Source of the DNA: RHLJ01 sp965247355
GTDB lineage: Bacteria > Bacteroidota > Rhodothermia > Balneolales > Balneolaceae
Direction of reading: 5' to 3'
DNA length: 64,000 bases
Assembly: GCA_965247355.1 (NCBI GenBank)
Contig: OZ252011.1
Span: 868,001-932,000 of the forward strand
This document shows positions 53,395 to 62,359 of this stretch, piece by piece; the stretch's first letter is position 1, and each line of letters opens with the position of its first letter. A program made the translations under genes and the position numbers. A model generated the notes under the pieces. It worked only from the letters and a program-made list of their open reading frames with translations. It had not been told where the DNA came from and did not search any database.

Positions 53395-55277
53395 AAAATC
53401 CGGCAATGAAATTATACAAATTAATCATTTACAGCTTATTAATAGCATTCTGGGTAGGGGCTCCTCTATCCATAAATACCGCATTTGCTCAGGATGAATA
53501 TCCTCGTGAGTACACTAATCCTGATGAAATCATAGCTTTCGATAAAGAGACTCCATATGTAGAAGCAATGGAGGTTATAAATCAGTTTCTCCAGCAATAC
53601 CAAAATAAATTTATAATAGATCAATCCGGAGCCGGTGGCAATATTGGTGTTAATTTACCTGCAATGCACTGGGAAGATGCACTTGAGTTTATTTTGAGAA
53701 TTAAGTCCTTAGGAGTTAAAGAGTTTGAAGATTATGTTGAAATTGTTCCATTATCTCAACTCGAGGCTGAGCAAAGCGCGACTCAATCTGGCGGTGGTGG
53801 AGCTTCAGCTAACCCTAATCAACAAGGTAATTCCAGCGAATTTAATTTAGATACCCGGGAGGTTCGTATTAACGCTACTTTTTTTGAAGGAAATAAGCGA
53901 GCACTTCAGGAAATTGGTGTTGATTGGTCTACATTAACGAATGATGTTCCCGACAATATCAATGAAATAGTAACTGGTGATGGAGTTAGTACAGATCTTG
54001 GAGTCCCACAAGGAACAGACTTTAATGATCAGTTTGTATCTGTTAATTCATTTAACGCTTCTAGTGTATCACAAAACGTATTTAACGCGCTTATAAATCT
54101 CGGAGAAGTTGGTCCGGGAATAAGAGTTCAAACGTTATTTAGTGCTTTCGAAGCAGATAACCTGGGTGAAGTAATTGCTACACCATCAATTAAAGTAGTA
54201 GATGGTGAAGAAGGGCGGATTCAGGTTGGGCAGGATTTCTCAATTAAGCAGAGAGATATAGCAGGAAACGTTACCGATCAGTTTTTCAGTACTGGTACAA
54301 TACTTACGGTTACCCCGCAGGTAATAGCTGATAATGATACTACGTTTATCCATCTTGATCTCGCAGTAGAACGATCAACAGCACAACCGGATGCGGTTAG
54401 TACGATCATCAACAAACAGGAAGCAACTACACAAGCTTTCTTGCTTGATGGAGAAGCTACTTCAATAGCTGGTCTTTACAGGACGGAAGAAAATAAAGTT
54501 AGAAGAGGCATACCAATTCTAAAAGATTTACCGCCATGGTTTTTTGGATTAAGATACCTTTTCGGGTACAATTCCGATGATTTTATTGAAAGTGAATTAA
54601 TCATAATTGTACAGGCGAAACTGGAAGAATCCCTTGGAGATAGATTAACCCGGCGTACTTTTGATTCACAGCGCCAGGTACTGGAGGGTACTCAGCAGGG
54701 TTTCAGAACCTCGCTTGATCAGGTATTTGAAAATGAATTTGCTACTCCTTTAGAAGAAGAAATACTGGAGGAGCAGCAACCGGATACTATCTCCGCAGAT
54801 ACAATTGCTGTAATAGAAAATCAAATACCAGATGAATCTCCTGATGAAATATTAACAGAAAATCAGGGAATGGATGATGAAAATACTGAAGAATTAACCG
54901 AAGAGCAGATGCAGCTAGCTGAAGAACTTAGTCTGCCGGTTGATAATCCCGAACTTATGGTTGTGGTTCCTAAAGCCTTTAGTCTGGATGAATATCTTAC
55001 TCAAAAAGAAAATGGAGTTGAAATCGAAGAAGAAGATTCTGCAGATTTGAAATACTTTATTATTGGTGGGTCATTTATTGTTCAAAGTAATGCAGATCGT
55101 TTTCACAAAGGATTAATGGATGAGGGCTTTGATACTCGTGTTTTATTCCATCCTGAATCAAGGTTCAATTTTGTAGCTTATCAAGGATTTTCCAACTTTG
55201 ATGAAGCAGTTACATATTTAAGATCCGTTCGGGCTGATCTTAATTCGGAAGCATGGTTGTTTACAAAACCAGAATAA
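53391..55277 (+). CDS. Secretin (PilQ/GspD-like) with C-terminal SPOR domain (628 aa)
   Basis: A signal peptide to about residue 33 (NTAFAQ). An N-terminal secretin/TonB short domain follows (about 45-120), then the secretin core with VIATPSIKVVDGEEGRIQVG and TGTILTVTPQVIADNDT and RGIPILKDLPPWFFG. After a long acidic Gln/Glu-rich linker, a SPOR domain (about 552-628) has YFIIGGSFIVQSNADRFHKG and FNFVAYQGFSNFDEA. SPOR domains bind denuded glycan strands of peptidoglycan. It is the last gene of the filament operon. Confidence 0.88.
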   Translation: MKNPAMKLYKLIIYSLLIAFWVGAPLSINTAFAQDEYPREYTNPDEIIAFDKETPYVEAMEVINQFLQQYQNKFIIDQSGAGGNIGVNLPAMHWEDALEFILRIKSLGVKEFEDYVEIVPLSQLEAEQSATQSGGGGASANPNQQGNSSEFNLDTREVRINATFFEGNKRALQEIGVDWSTLTNDVPDNINEIVTGDGVSTDLGVPQGTDFNDQFVSVNSFNASSVSQNVFNALINLGEVGPGIRVQTLFSAFEADNLGEVIATPSIKVVDGEEGRIQVGQDFSIKQRDIAGNVTDQFFSTGTILTVTPQVIADNDTTFIHLDLAVERSTAQPDAVSTIINKQEATTQAFLLDGEATSIAGLYRTEENKVRRGIPILKDLPPWFFGLRYLFGYNSDDFIESELIIIVQAKLEESLGDRLTRRTFDSQRQVLEGTQQGFRTSLDQVFENEFATPLEEEILEEQQPDTISADTIAVIENQIPDESPDEILTENQGMDDENTEELTEEQMQLAEELSLPVDNPELMVVVPKAFSLDEYLTQKENGVEIEEEDSADLKYFIIGGSFIVQSNADRFHKGLMDEGFDTRVLFHPESRFNFVAYQGFSNFDEAVTYLRSVRADLNSEAWLFTKPE

Positions 55278-55283
55278 ATTAGC

Positions 55284-56069
55284 TCAACCAGATTGTTTTT
55301 TCAGAAAGCCAATTGAGACATTATTGAACTCAGTTGGCTTTTCTACGTTACATACGTGTCCACATTGATCGATTACTTCTAAAAAAGCCTGTTTATGTTC
55401 ACTAACTATTTGCCGAACAGGTGGCAAAAACATGTAATCTTCTTCACCCATTACATATAACATGGGAGTCTCTGTTTCTTTTTCTTTGAAATATTTTAAA
55501 AGAGGATTAACAGAATGGGTGAGTTTAAACCAACGTAGAAATTCTTTTTGATACAATTTCTTAGCCTCACGGATAAATAAATTTCGAGCTTTAGCATGCC
55601 TTTTTCTAGGCATAATAATCCATGCAAAAAGCTTATATAGCCACATGTAAGGGATTACTTTTTTAAAAGCATTACCTAAAAAAACTAAAAATCTGGATCG
55701 AACATTAAGCCGGGTAATAGCGCCACATAGAATAGCTGATTTTACTCGGTTTGGTTGGAGTTCATTTAAGTTTCTGATAATAATTGTGCCCAAAGAAACT
55801 CCTATAAAATGTGCCTTATCAATTTCCAGATGATCCAAAACTTCAAAAATATCTTTACTTATATCGTCAAAAGTGTATTCACGATCATAGTATTTTTGCA
55901 GCGCATCTTTCGATTTACCATGTCCTCTTAAATCCACTAGCAGCACATTAAAAACTTTTCTGAAAGCTTTAAGTTGCTGAAACCAAATGGAAGAGCTTCC
56001 TCCTGCACCATGCACAAAAACTACCCATTCTTTGCTGGATGGGTGATCATAAGTTTTATAGTAGAGCAT
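55284..56069 (-). CDS. Alpha/beta-hydrolase fold protein (261 aa)
   Basis: The oxyanion region VFVHGAGGSSSIW, the nucleophile elbow FIGVSLGTIII (Ser near residue 95), and CGHVCNVEKP with the catalytic His are visible, with DYMFLPP supplying an Asp region. It is of esterase/lipase type with an insertion lid. The stop lies six bases from that of the secretin gene, convergent. It opposes the lipid cluster that starts 100 bases to the right; a link is only suggested by proximity. Confidence 0.88.
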   Translation of the reverse strand: MLYYKTYDHPSSKEWVVFVHGAGGSSSIWFQQLKAFRKVFNVLLVDLRGHGKSKDALQKYYDREYTFDDISKDIFEVLDHLEIDKAHFIGVSLGTIIIRNLNELQPNRVKSAILCGAITRLNVRSRFLVFLGNAFKKVIPYMWLYKLFAWIIMPRKRHAKARNLFIREAKKLYQKEFLRWFKLTHSVNPLLKYFKEKETETPMLYVMGEEDYMFLPPVRQIVSEHKQAFLEVIDQCGHVCNVEKPTEFNNVSIGFLKKQSG

Positions 56070-56172
56070 TAATCGATGTCTGGATTTGATTTTTAAGAAA
56101 TAATGAATTTATATATTCGTGATACTAAGATAACAATGTGTTGGTATACTAGTTCAAGGAAAATAATTAATA

Positions 56173-56967
56173 ATGAGTAGAACCAATTCAGTAATAAATC
56201 CAACAAATGTAAGTAGCTTATCGATTCCTGGTCATAAATATTCTGTCAAAATTGCCCAAACCAGAGATGAGATTGAAGAAGCACTTAAACTGCGCTTTGA
56301 TGTATTTAACATTGAGCTAGGTGAAGGTCTGGACTCTTCATTCAAGAATAGAATGGATGAGGATGAATATGATGATCAATGTCATCATTTAATTGTTGTT
56401 GAAAATGCTACAAACTCAGTGATTGGAACCTATAGGATGCAAGACAATGCTATGGCCAATTCTGGTAATGGATACTATACTCAGTCAGAGTTTGATATAT
56501 CTGAGTTTCCTGAACAAGTCCTTCAAAATGTTGTTGAGTTAGGGCGAGCCTGTATTCATATGGATCACAGAAGCGGGAGAGTGCTATACTTATTGTGGAG
56601 AGGCCTTGCAAAATATCTTGTACTCTCAAAGAAAAGGTATTTATTTGGATGCTGTTCTATTACTAGCCAAAATCCAGCTGAAGGTGAGGCGGTATACCGC
56701 TACTTAAAGGAAAAAAATTATCTTCATCCAAACTATTCAATTCCTGTTCAAGCTGATTTTGAATGTCTAAAACTTGCAAAAGATTATGATTATCAGGAAG
56801 AAGTTAAGCTTCCACAACTTTTCCGTCTCTATATGGATATTGGTGTGAAAGTTTGTAGTAAACCCGCCTTAGACTCTACGTTTAAAACTATCGACTACTT
56901 GATTCTTTTGGATATAGAAACACTTACAGAACAATCTAAAGCACTTTTTTTTGATAGAAATGGTTAA
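56173..56967 (+). CDS. OlsB/GlsB-like N-acyltransferase (264 aa)
   Basis: A GNAT-related hemolysin/acyl-ACP acyltransferase (Acetyltransf_5 group). ALKLRFDVFNIELGEG, VIGTYRMQ, VVELGRACIHMDHRSG and LFGCCSITSQNP match family positions. Such enzymes attach a 3-hydroxy acyl chain to an amino acid (ornithine, glycine) to give a lyso-aminolipid. Which amino acid cannot be told. The acyltransferase downstream, eight bases away, completes the pair. Confidence 0.85.
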   Translation: MSRTNSVINPTNVSSLSIPGHKYSVKIAQTRDEIEEALKLRFDVFNIELGEGLDSSFKNRMDEDEYDDQCHHLIVVENATNSVIGTYRMQDNAMANSGNGYYTQSEFDISEFPEQVLQNVVELGRACIHMDHRSGRVLYLLWRGLAKYLVLSKKRYLFGCCSITSQNPAEGEAVYRYLKEKNYLHPNYSIPVQADFECLKLAKDYDYQEEVKLPQLFRLYMDIGVKVCSKPALDSTFKTIDYLILLDIETLTEQSKALFFDRNG

Positions 56968-56975
56968 TTTCGGCC

Positions 56976-57767
56976 ATGCGGAAAGTTATAGCAGTATTAA
57001 AAATTATTTTCTTCTTGTTAAACACTCTCTTTTACTATTTGATTATAGTTACAGGGAAGTTATTCGGATTTTTAGGAATAGATAAAGTAAGCTGGGCAGC
57101 TAAATTTCGTAAAAAATGGGGCGTTGCAACTCTCAAAATTTTAGGAATAAAAACTCAAGTAAAAGGTAATCCACCTAAGCCACCATTTTTTCTCGTTTCG
57201 AATCACTTAAGTTACGTAGATGTATGGGTACTTTTTTCTCAACTTGAATGCACATTTATTGCTAAAAGTGAGGTAAGAGACTGGCCGGTTATCGGATTTA
57301 TTCTTGCAACCACAGGAATGATTTTTGTAGACAGAGAACGAAGGAGAGATGTTAAACGCGTAAATGATGAAATTTCATCACACTTAACTCAAAGTCAGGG
57401 AGTTGTTTTCTTTCCAGAAGGAACAACCAGCATCGGAGCGGAAGTATTACCATTTAAATCATCTTTATTCCAGTATCCTGCTACCAAAGAGTTCCCTGTT
57501 CATTGTGTTTCAATTTCCTATTCAGCTCCTGAGGGTGCACCACCAGCTCATAAAACAGTATGTTGGTGGGATGACACGCCTTTTTTCAAACACTTATTTT
57601 ATCTTTTTGTGATGAAAGAGTGCTCCGCAACTATTACTTTCAATAATGAAACCATTGTTAATTCTAATCGAAAGATACTGGCTCAATCAGCACACCAAAT
57701 AATTGAGCGTTCATTTAAGCCGGTAATAGATTCTGAAACACATGCAAAAACAGCTGTTGGTAGTTAA
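56976..57767 (+). CDS. 1-acyl-glycerol/aminolipid O-acyltransferase, PlsC/OlsA-like (263 aa)
   Basis: NHLSYVDVW near residue 74 carries H-x4-D and VVFFPEGTTSIG near 143 the FPEGT motif of PlsC enzymes. An N-terminal hydrophobic segment anchors it. Next to the OlsB-like gene it most likely adds the second acyl chain to make ornithine, glycine or related lipid. It overlaps the next gene by 26 bases. Confidence 0.88.
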   Translation: MRKVIAVLKIIFFLLNTLFYYLIIVTGKLFGFLGIDKVSWAAKFRKKWGVATLKILGIKTQVKGNPPKPPFFLVSNHLSYVDVWVLFSQLECTFIAKSEVRDWPVIGFILATTGMIFVDRERRRDVKRVNDEISSHLTQSQGVVFFPEGTTSIGAEVLPFKSSLFQYPATKEFPVHCVSISYSAPEGAPPAHKTVCWWDDTPFFKHLFYLFVMKECSATITFNNETIVNSNRKILAQSAHQIIERSFKPVIDSETHAKTAVGS

Positions 57768-58278
57768 TTCAAATATATTCTTTTTAAAGCAGGGGATTGA
57801 GTTATTGTCTGATGTTTCAGATGAGCAGTATTCTTCCAATAATATTAAGTACAACAAGAGTGGAATTGGGAGGCATTTCAGGCATATTATAGAGCATTAT
57901 TATAGTCTTTTAGCTGAGAATGATGGATTTGTAGATTATGATGAAAGGGAAAGAGACTTAAAGTTAGAGACCAATCGTGAATTCATGATTTCAAGTATGA
58001 AAGAGGTTTCTGAATCATTAAAAAAGCTCAATTCTGATGATCTTAATAAAAAAGTTAGTGTAAGAAGCAACGAAGGAATAGGAGAGGAGGATTCTCCGCT
58101 CAGTGAATCTACAATTAGAAGAGAACTACAGTTTTTAATTAGCCATACTGTCCATCACTATGCACTGATCGGGTTAATCCTAAAAACTATGGGTTTTGAG
58201 CCATCACCTGAATTTGGTGTTGCGCCTTCTACCTTAAAACATGAGCAGGAATCCGGGATTGGCGCTGAAGCCTCTTAG
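57742..58278 (+). CDS. DinB-fold family protein (178 aa)
   Basis: A four-helix DinB/YfiT-like protein: GIGRHFRHIIEHYYSLL and HTVHHYALIGLIL supply the His triad that binds a metal in this superfamily. The start ATG is inside the previous gene by 26 bases, so the two are translationally coupled. Members catalyse thiol or metal-dependent transfer reactions, but many have unknown role. Its placement in a lipid operon is unusual. Confidence 0.75.
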   Translation: MQKQLLVVNSNIFFLKQGIELLSDVSDEQYSSNNIKYNKSGIGRHFRHIIEHYYSLLAENDGFVDYDERERDLKLETNREFMISSMKEVSESLKKLNSDDLNKKVSVRSNEGIGEEDSPLSESTIRRELQFLISHTVHHYALIGLILKTMGFEPSPEFGVAPSTLKHEQESGIGAEAS

Positions 58279-58292
58279 TTCTGTTAAGTGAT

Positions 58293-60734
58293 ATGAACCC
58301 ACTGAAAGCTTTTCAGAAGCATTTATGGAAGCTTTTAGTAGCAGTCTATCTATTATTGCTTCTGATTTCTAATATTAAGCTTTTTAATACTCCTGAAGCT
58401 GGTTCAATTGCTTTTTCGTCAATACCCAATAAACCCGTTGTTCTGTATTTTCCGGATCCTGCCTTAGAGCAAAGGGTTGTTGACCTGGAAATTCTCGACC
58501 CATATCAAGTAATAAAATGGAATTACCCATTAACGGAGACTTCAGGTTCAGCAAAAAAACAGGTTTTATTTGCGAATAAATTTCTGGATTCCCTTGAAAT
58601 AACCTCTGTTCATATAATTGGGGAAGGAATTGGGGGGGGAGCAGCCATTCAATTTGTAAGTGAATACCCGGATCTAACTGAATCTTTATCTTTATTAGGA
58701 GCAAGCGGAGTAGTAGAACTGGAATTGCTCGGAGGCTATCATTTGAATCATGCAGTTTATGGAGCAAAGTATAGCTTTTTCCTATTTGCTAAATATTTCG
58801 TTCCGCATTTTGGGGCTTTCAAAGGTATTGATGACCAGATTAAAAGTGCTAAAATTCAATATGAGTCAGATCAACGACTAGTAAGAAAGCAACTAGCTTC
58901 AATTCAAACTCCAGTATTAATCCAGCATTTTCATGATTCAAGTGTACCGGAAGAAGTTTCAAGGGAACACTCACGATTAATACCCCAAAGTGAACTAAAG
59001 ATTTATAATAATGATAAAGGCTCTGCGCAAAACGATTTGCTAACTTTTTTAGATGAAGTAAGCACTGAAAATTACCAATCAGAAGTTTCTGCACTTAGAG
59101 TTATTCAATCCTTATTACCTTTTGATTCGTCCAATGTAATTCAGGCTGAAGGACGAGCTTTGATAATCCTGATGATTGTGATCATACTCTCTACGCTTAT
59201 TTCGGAAGACTTAACATGTATAGGAACAGGGCTGATGATTGCCCGTGGATTGATTGGATTTTTTCCAGGTGTACTCGCGTGTTTATTGGGAATATTCTTT
59301 GGAGACATTCTTCTTTATTTATCTGGTAGATGGTTGGCTTCCAGTACGTTACATAAAGCACCTTTAAAGTGGTTTATAAGTGAAAAGGATGTTGAAAAGT
59401 CTTATCACTGGTTCGAAGCGAAAGGTCCGGCTATTATTATTGCCAGCCGGTTTATTCCAGGAACCCGGCTTCCTACATATTTTTCTGCAGGTGCAATTGG
59501 TGCAAGCTTCTGGATGTTTATTCTTTATTTCGGAATCGCATCTTTAATATGGACGCCAGTCTTGGTTAGCTTAGCAGTACTCGTCGGAAATGAAATGATC
59601 GAATATTTCAATGTATACCAGGATTATGCTTTATGGGTACTCTTGGGGTTTTTATTTGTAGCCTATCTCTTTTTTAAAATCCTTATTCCTCTATTAACAT
59701 TCAGAGGTAGAAGAATTCTTGTTGGAAAATGGAAAAGGATAATGAACTGGGAATTCTGGCCTCCCTATATCGTATATGGATTCGTAATGGTGTATATATT
59801 CTGGCTCTGGATTAAACACAAAAGCATTACCATTTTTACACTCGCAAATCCCGCAATTCCTGAAGGAGGATTCATCAAGGAGTCTAAAAAAGAAATTCTT
59901 GATGGTATAATAGCAAGAGAATCGGTCGCAGGTTATGAACCTCTAAAAACAGAAGGTTCTCAGGAATCAAAAATAGAACAAATCGAATCTTTTCTAGCCA
60001 TAAATAATCTTTCTTATCCTATAGTTCTCAAACCTGATATTGGGGAACGGGGAAGAGGAGTTCACATCATTAAAAATGAACTAGAACTTGAAGAAATTAT
60101 TTCTAAGGTAACTACCGATTATATTATTCAGGAGTTTATTGATGGAGATGAATATGGTGTATTTTATTATCGCTACCCAAGTGAAGATGAAGGCAAGATC
60201 TTTTCAATTACTAAAAAAGTATATTTGTTTTTAACCGGAGATGGGAAACATACGCTGGAAGAACTTATTCTTAAAGACTCCAGAGCTGTATGTATGGCTG
60301 AGCTTCACTTCGAAAAGCATATAGATGATTTATATAATATCCCTGAGAAAGGTGAGCGTATTAAACTCGTAGAGTTAGGAACTCATGCACGTGGCGCCAT
60401 CTTTTATGATAGAAATGATTTAATTACTCCTGAATTATCAAAAGAAATAGATCGGATCAGTCAAAGTTTTGAAGGCTTTTATTTTGGACGTTATGATTTG
60501 AAAGTTCCTTCAGAAGATCATTTAAAAAGAGGAGAGGGAATCAAAGTAATTGAAGTGAACGGAGTTACTTCTGAATCCACAGATATTTATGATCCCGAAC
60601 ATTCATTCTTCTTTGGGATTCGAACGCTCATAAAACAGTGGAGGATATGTTATGAAATTGGAAGTCAGGTAAAAGCTCAGAATCCGGAATTAAAAACTCC
60701 TTCTTTATCTCATATGCTTTCGTTACTTCGCTAA
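58293..60734 (+). CDS. Three-part fusion: alpha/beta-hydrolase-like + DedA/VTT + ATP-grasp (813 aa)
   Basis: Residues ~1-275 have an N-terminal TM and an alpha/beta-hydrolase-like fold, where the nucleophile elbow reads GEGIG (about 110-114) instead of G-x-S-x-G. Residues ~290-470 form a DedA/VTT membrane domain (SEDLTCIGTGLMIARG, FGDILLYLSGRW, ASRFIPGTRLPTYFSAGAIG). After two more TM segments, ~565-795 form an ATP-grasp domain (IVLKPDIGERGRGVHI, IIQEFIDGDEYGVFYY, GRYDLKVPSED, IKVIEVNGVTSES). VTT proteins scramble or flip phospholipids; ATP-grasp enzymes join a carboxylate to an amine or thiol. It is the last gene of the lipid cluster. The combination is not one I know. Confidence 0.8.
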   Translation: MNPLKAFQKHLWKLLVAVYLLLLLISNIKLFNTPEAGSIAFSSIPNKPVVLYFPDPALEQRVVDLEILDPYQVIKWNYPLTETSGSAKKQVLFANKFLDSLEITSVHIIGEGIGGGAAIQFVSEYPDLTESLSLLGASGVVELELLGGYHLNHAVYGAKYSFFLFAKYFVPHFGAFKGIDDQIKSAKIQYESDQRLVRKQLASIQTPVLIQHFHDSSVPEEVSREHSRLIPQSELKIYNNDKGSAQNDLLTFLDEVSTENYQSEVSALRVIQSLLPFDSSNVIQAEGRALIILMIVIILSTLISEDLTCIGTGLMIARGLIGFFPGVLACLLGIFFGDILLYLSGRWLASSTLHKAPLKWFISEKDVEKSYHWFEAKGPAIIIASRFIPGTRLPTYFSAGAIGASFWMFILYFGIASLIWTPVLVSLAVLVGNEMIEYFNVYQDYALWVLLGFLFVAYLFFKILIPLLTFRGRRILVGKWKRIMNWEFWPPYIVYGFVMVYIFWLWIKHKSITIFTLANPAIPEGGFIKESKKEILDGIIARESVAGYEPLKTEGSQESKIEQIESFLAINNLSYPIVLKPDIGERGRGVHIIKNELELEEIISKVTTDYIIQEFIDGDEYGVFYYRYPSEDEGKIFSITKKVYLFLTGDGKHTLEELILKDSRAVCMAELHFEKHIDDLYNIPEKGERIKLVELGTHARGAIFYDRNDLITPELSKEIDRISQSFEGFYFGRYDLKVPSEDHLKRGEGIKVIEVNGVTSESTDIYDPEHSFFFGIRTLIKQWRICYEIGSQVKAQNPELKTPSLSHMLSLLR

Positions 60735-61213
60735 TACTTCATCCGTTTAGATGCAAAGAAAGCTTTTAAAAGGTATTCACAATCCTGCTCAAGTATCCCC
60801 TGTATAACTTCAGCCTTATGATTTAAAGCTTCATTCTGAGTTATATTAAATACGCTGCCGGAAGCTCCGGATTTTGCATCAGAAGCTCCGAATACTATGG
60901 TTCCAATTTTTGACCAAACCAAAGCTCCCGCACACATTGGGCAAGGTTCCAGAGTAACATACAAAGTACATTCACTTAAATACTTTTCATCTAAAGTGTC
61001 ACATGCAGCTGATATTGCAAGCATTTCGGCATGAGCTGTAGGATCACCAAGTCGTTCAACCTGGTTATAGCCTTTACCAACAATTGAATTCTTATGAACT
61101 ACAATTGCGCCAACTGGGACTTCACCTTCTTCAAAAGCTTGTTCTGCAAGCATAATTGCCTTTGCCATGAATCGTTGATGTGCTTGCCAAACTGGTTGGT
61201 TTAATTTATCCAT
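60731..61213 (-). CDS. tadA: tRNA adenosine(34) deaminase
   Basis: A cytidine/adenosine deaminase fold with the zinc and proton-shuttle motif TAHAEMLAISAA (H-A-E) and PCPMCAGALVWSKIG. GAIVVHKNSIVGKG is typical of TadA. At 160 residues it has normal length. It makes inosine at the wobble position of tRNA-Arg. Its stop overlaps the end of the fusion gene by four bases on the opposite strand. Confidence 0.93.
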   Translation of the reverse strand: MDKLNQPVWQAHQRFMAKAIMLAEQAFEEGEVPVGAIVVHKNSIVGKGYNQVERLGDPTAHAEMLAISAACDTLDEKYLSECTLYVTLEPCPMCAGALVWSKIGTIVFGASDAKSGASGSVFNITQNEALNHKAEVIQGILEQDCEYLLKAFFASKRMKY

Positions 61214-61270
61214 TTAACTTGATTGGAGGGTTCGCTTTTGTCTACCTTCGTGCAAATTAATTTAATTCCT

Positions 61271-61813
61271 ATGCAAAAAGTAGAAGAAAGTATAAAAGAG
61301 TATCTGCTCGATAACATTCGAACTATTCCTGATTTCCCAAAACCGGGTATCCAATTCAAAGATATCACAACTTTATTGGCAGATAAAAAAGCACTCCAGC
61401 TAACTTCCATATTACTTTGCGAACCTTTTCGGGATAAGGAAGTGGATTATGTAGTCGGTCTCGAGTCCCGTGGGTTTCTTTTTGGGACGAATATGGCCCA
61501 GGATTTAAACGCAGGATTCATCCCTGTAAGAAAACCCGGAAAACTCCCTCACCACACAATCTCTGAAACTTATGCATTGGAGTATGGAGAAGACTCACTA
61601 GAGCTTCATAGTGATGCTTTTAAAGAAGGAGCAAAAGTAATTGTCCATGATGACTTAATTGCAACCGGAGGATCAGCTGGTGCTGCAACAAGATTGGTTG
61701 AGCGACTCGGGGGTGAGGTGATCGGCTATTCATTCATCATGGAATTAGGTTTTTTGAATGGGAGGGAAGCTTTAGGTAAAACAGCTCCGGTCGAAACCAT
61801 AATTATTCTCTAA
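61271..61813 (+). CDS. apt: Adenine phosphoribosyltransferase
   Basis: The PRPP-binding motif VIVHDDLIATGGSAGAA near residue 120 and the N-terminal IRTIPDFPKPGIQFKDITTL are diagnostic. GLESRGFLFG is the hood/PPi loop. The enzyme salvages adenine to AMP. An in-frame TTG at 61223 is rejected in favour of the ATG at 61271, which gives the usual 180 residues. Confidence 0.94.
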   Translation: MQKVEESIKEYLLDNIRTIPDFPKPGIQFKDITTLLADKKALQLTSILLCEPFRDKEVDYVVGLESRGFLFGTNMAQDLNAGFIPVRKPGKLPHHTISETYALEYGEDSLELHSDAFKEGAKVIVHDDLIATGGSAGAATRLVERLGGEVIGYSFIMELGFLNGREALGKTAPVETIIIL

Positions 61814-61845
61814 ACCAGAAACAAAATCCGGTAACAGGTCTATAA

Positions 61846-61874
61846 TTGATTAAACCAATATTTAATCAAGGAGG
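61846..61874 (+). promoter_or_regulatory. Hairpin directly before a strong Shine-Dalgarno sequence
   Basis: TTGATTAAA (61846-61854) and TTTAATCAA (61861-61869) are exact inverted repeats with a six-base loop, followed at once by GGAGG (61870-61874) and an ATG at 61880. It could be an operator in DNA or an mRNA stem that exposes the ribosome site. Confidence 0.4.
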
Positions 61875-61879
61875 ACCAG

Positions 61880-62359
61880 ATGACTATTCTAAAAAAAACC
61901 ACGCTGGCTTTTGTTCTATTTACCACACTTTTTTTACAGGCTTGCACGAAGTCGCTGGTCGTAAAAAATGTAAACTACGCCCAACAAATCGAATCTGTTT
62001 TAATTCCGGATGCTGATGGAAATGTAACCGATATTCGTTATGGGTTAAGTTATTCTATTCTACCATTTCAGTATGAAGAGTTCAATGACACCACTACGGT
62101 AAAGGTTTCTGAAGTAAGAATGATCAGAAATCACCAGGGCTATTATTTCATTACTGCTGATAAATTTAAGCATGTATATGTGATGGCTCCCAAAAGAGGG
62201 GAATTGAAGTTAGAACGAAAAATTTTAGTTGATGAAGAAGGGTTGCTTTCGCCTGCCTTCAACTGGAGAGAGCCTGTTGTACAGTTAATAGATGACTCAG
62301 ACAACGAAGTAATATTATTAAACGAAAAAGGAATTTATGTTGAGGAGGTAACATCATGA
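61880..62359 (+). CDS. Lipoprotein of unknown function (159 aa)
   Basis: The signal ends LFLQACT (Cys near 22). The mature part is beta-rich and charged: LVVKNVNYAQQIESVLIPD, then RHxx-less text with YYFITADKFKHVYVM and ILVDEEGLLS. It has a strong Shine-Dalgarno sequence. The next gene overlaps by four bases, so the two form a small envelope operon. The family is not recognised. Confidence 0.75.
   Translation: MTILKKTTLAFVLFTTLFLQACTKSLVVKNVNYAQQIESVLIPDADGNVTDIRYGLSYSILPFQYEEFNDTTTVKVSEVRMIRNHQGYYFITADKFKHVYVMAPKRGELKLERKILVDEEGLLSPAFNWREPVVQLIDDSDNEVILLNEKGIYVEEVTS

Noticed and set aside
61223..61270. TTG start for apt
   Set aside because: The ATG at 61271 gives the family length and conserved N-terminus.
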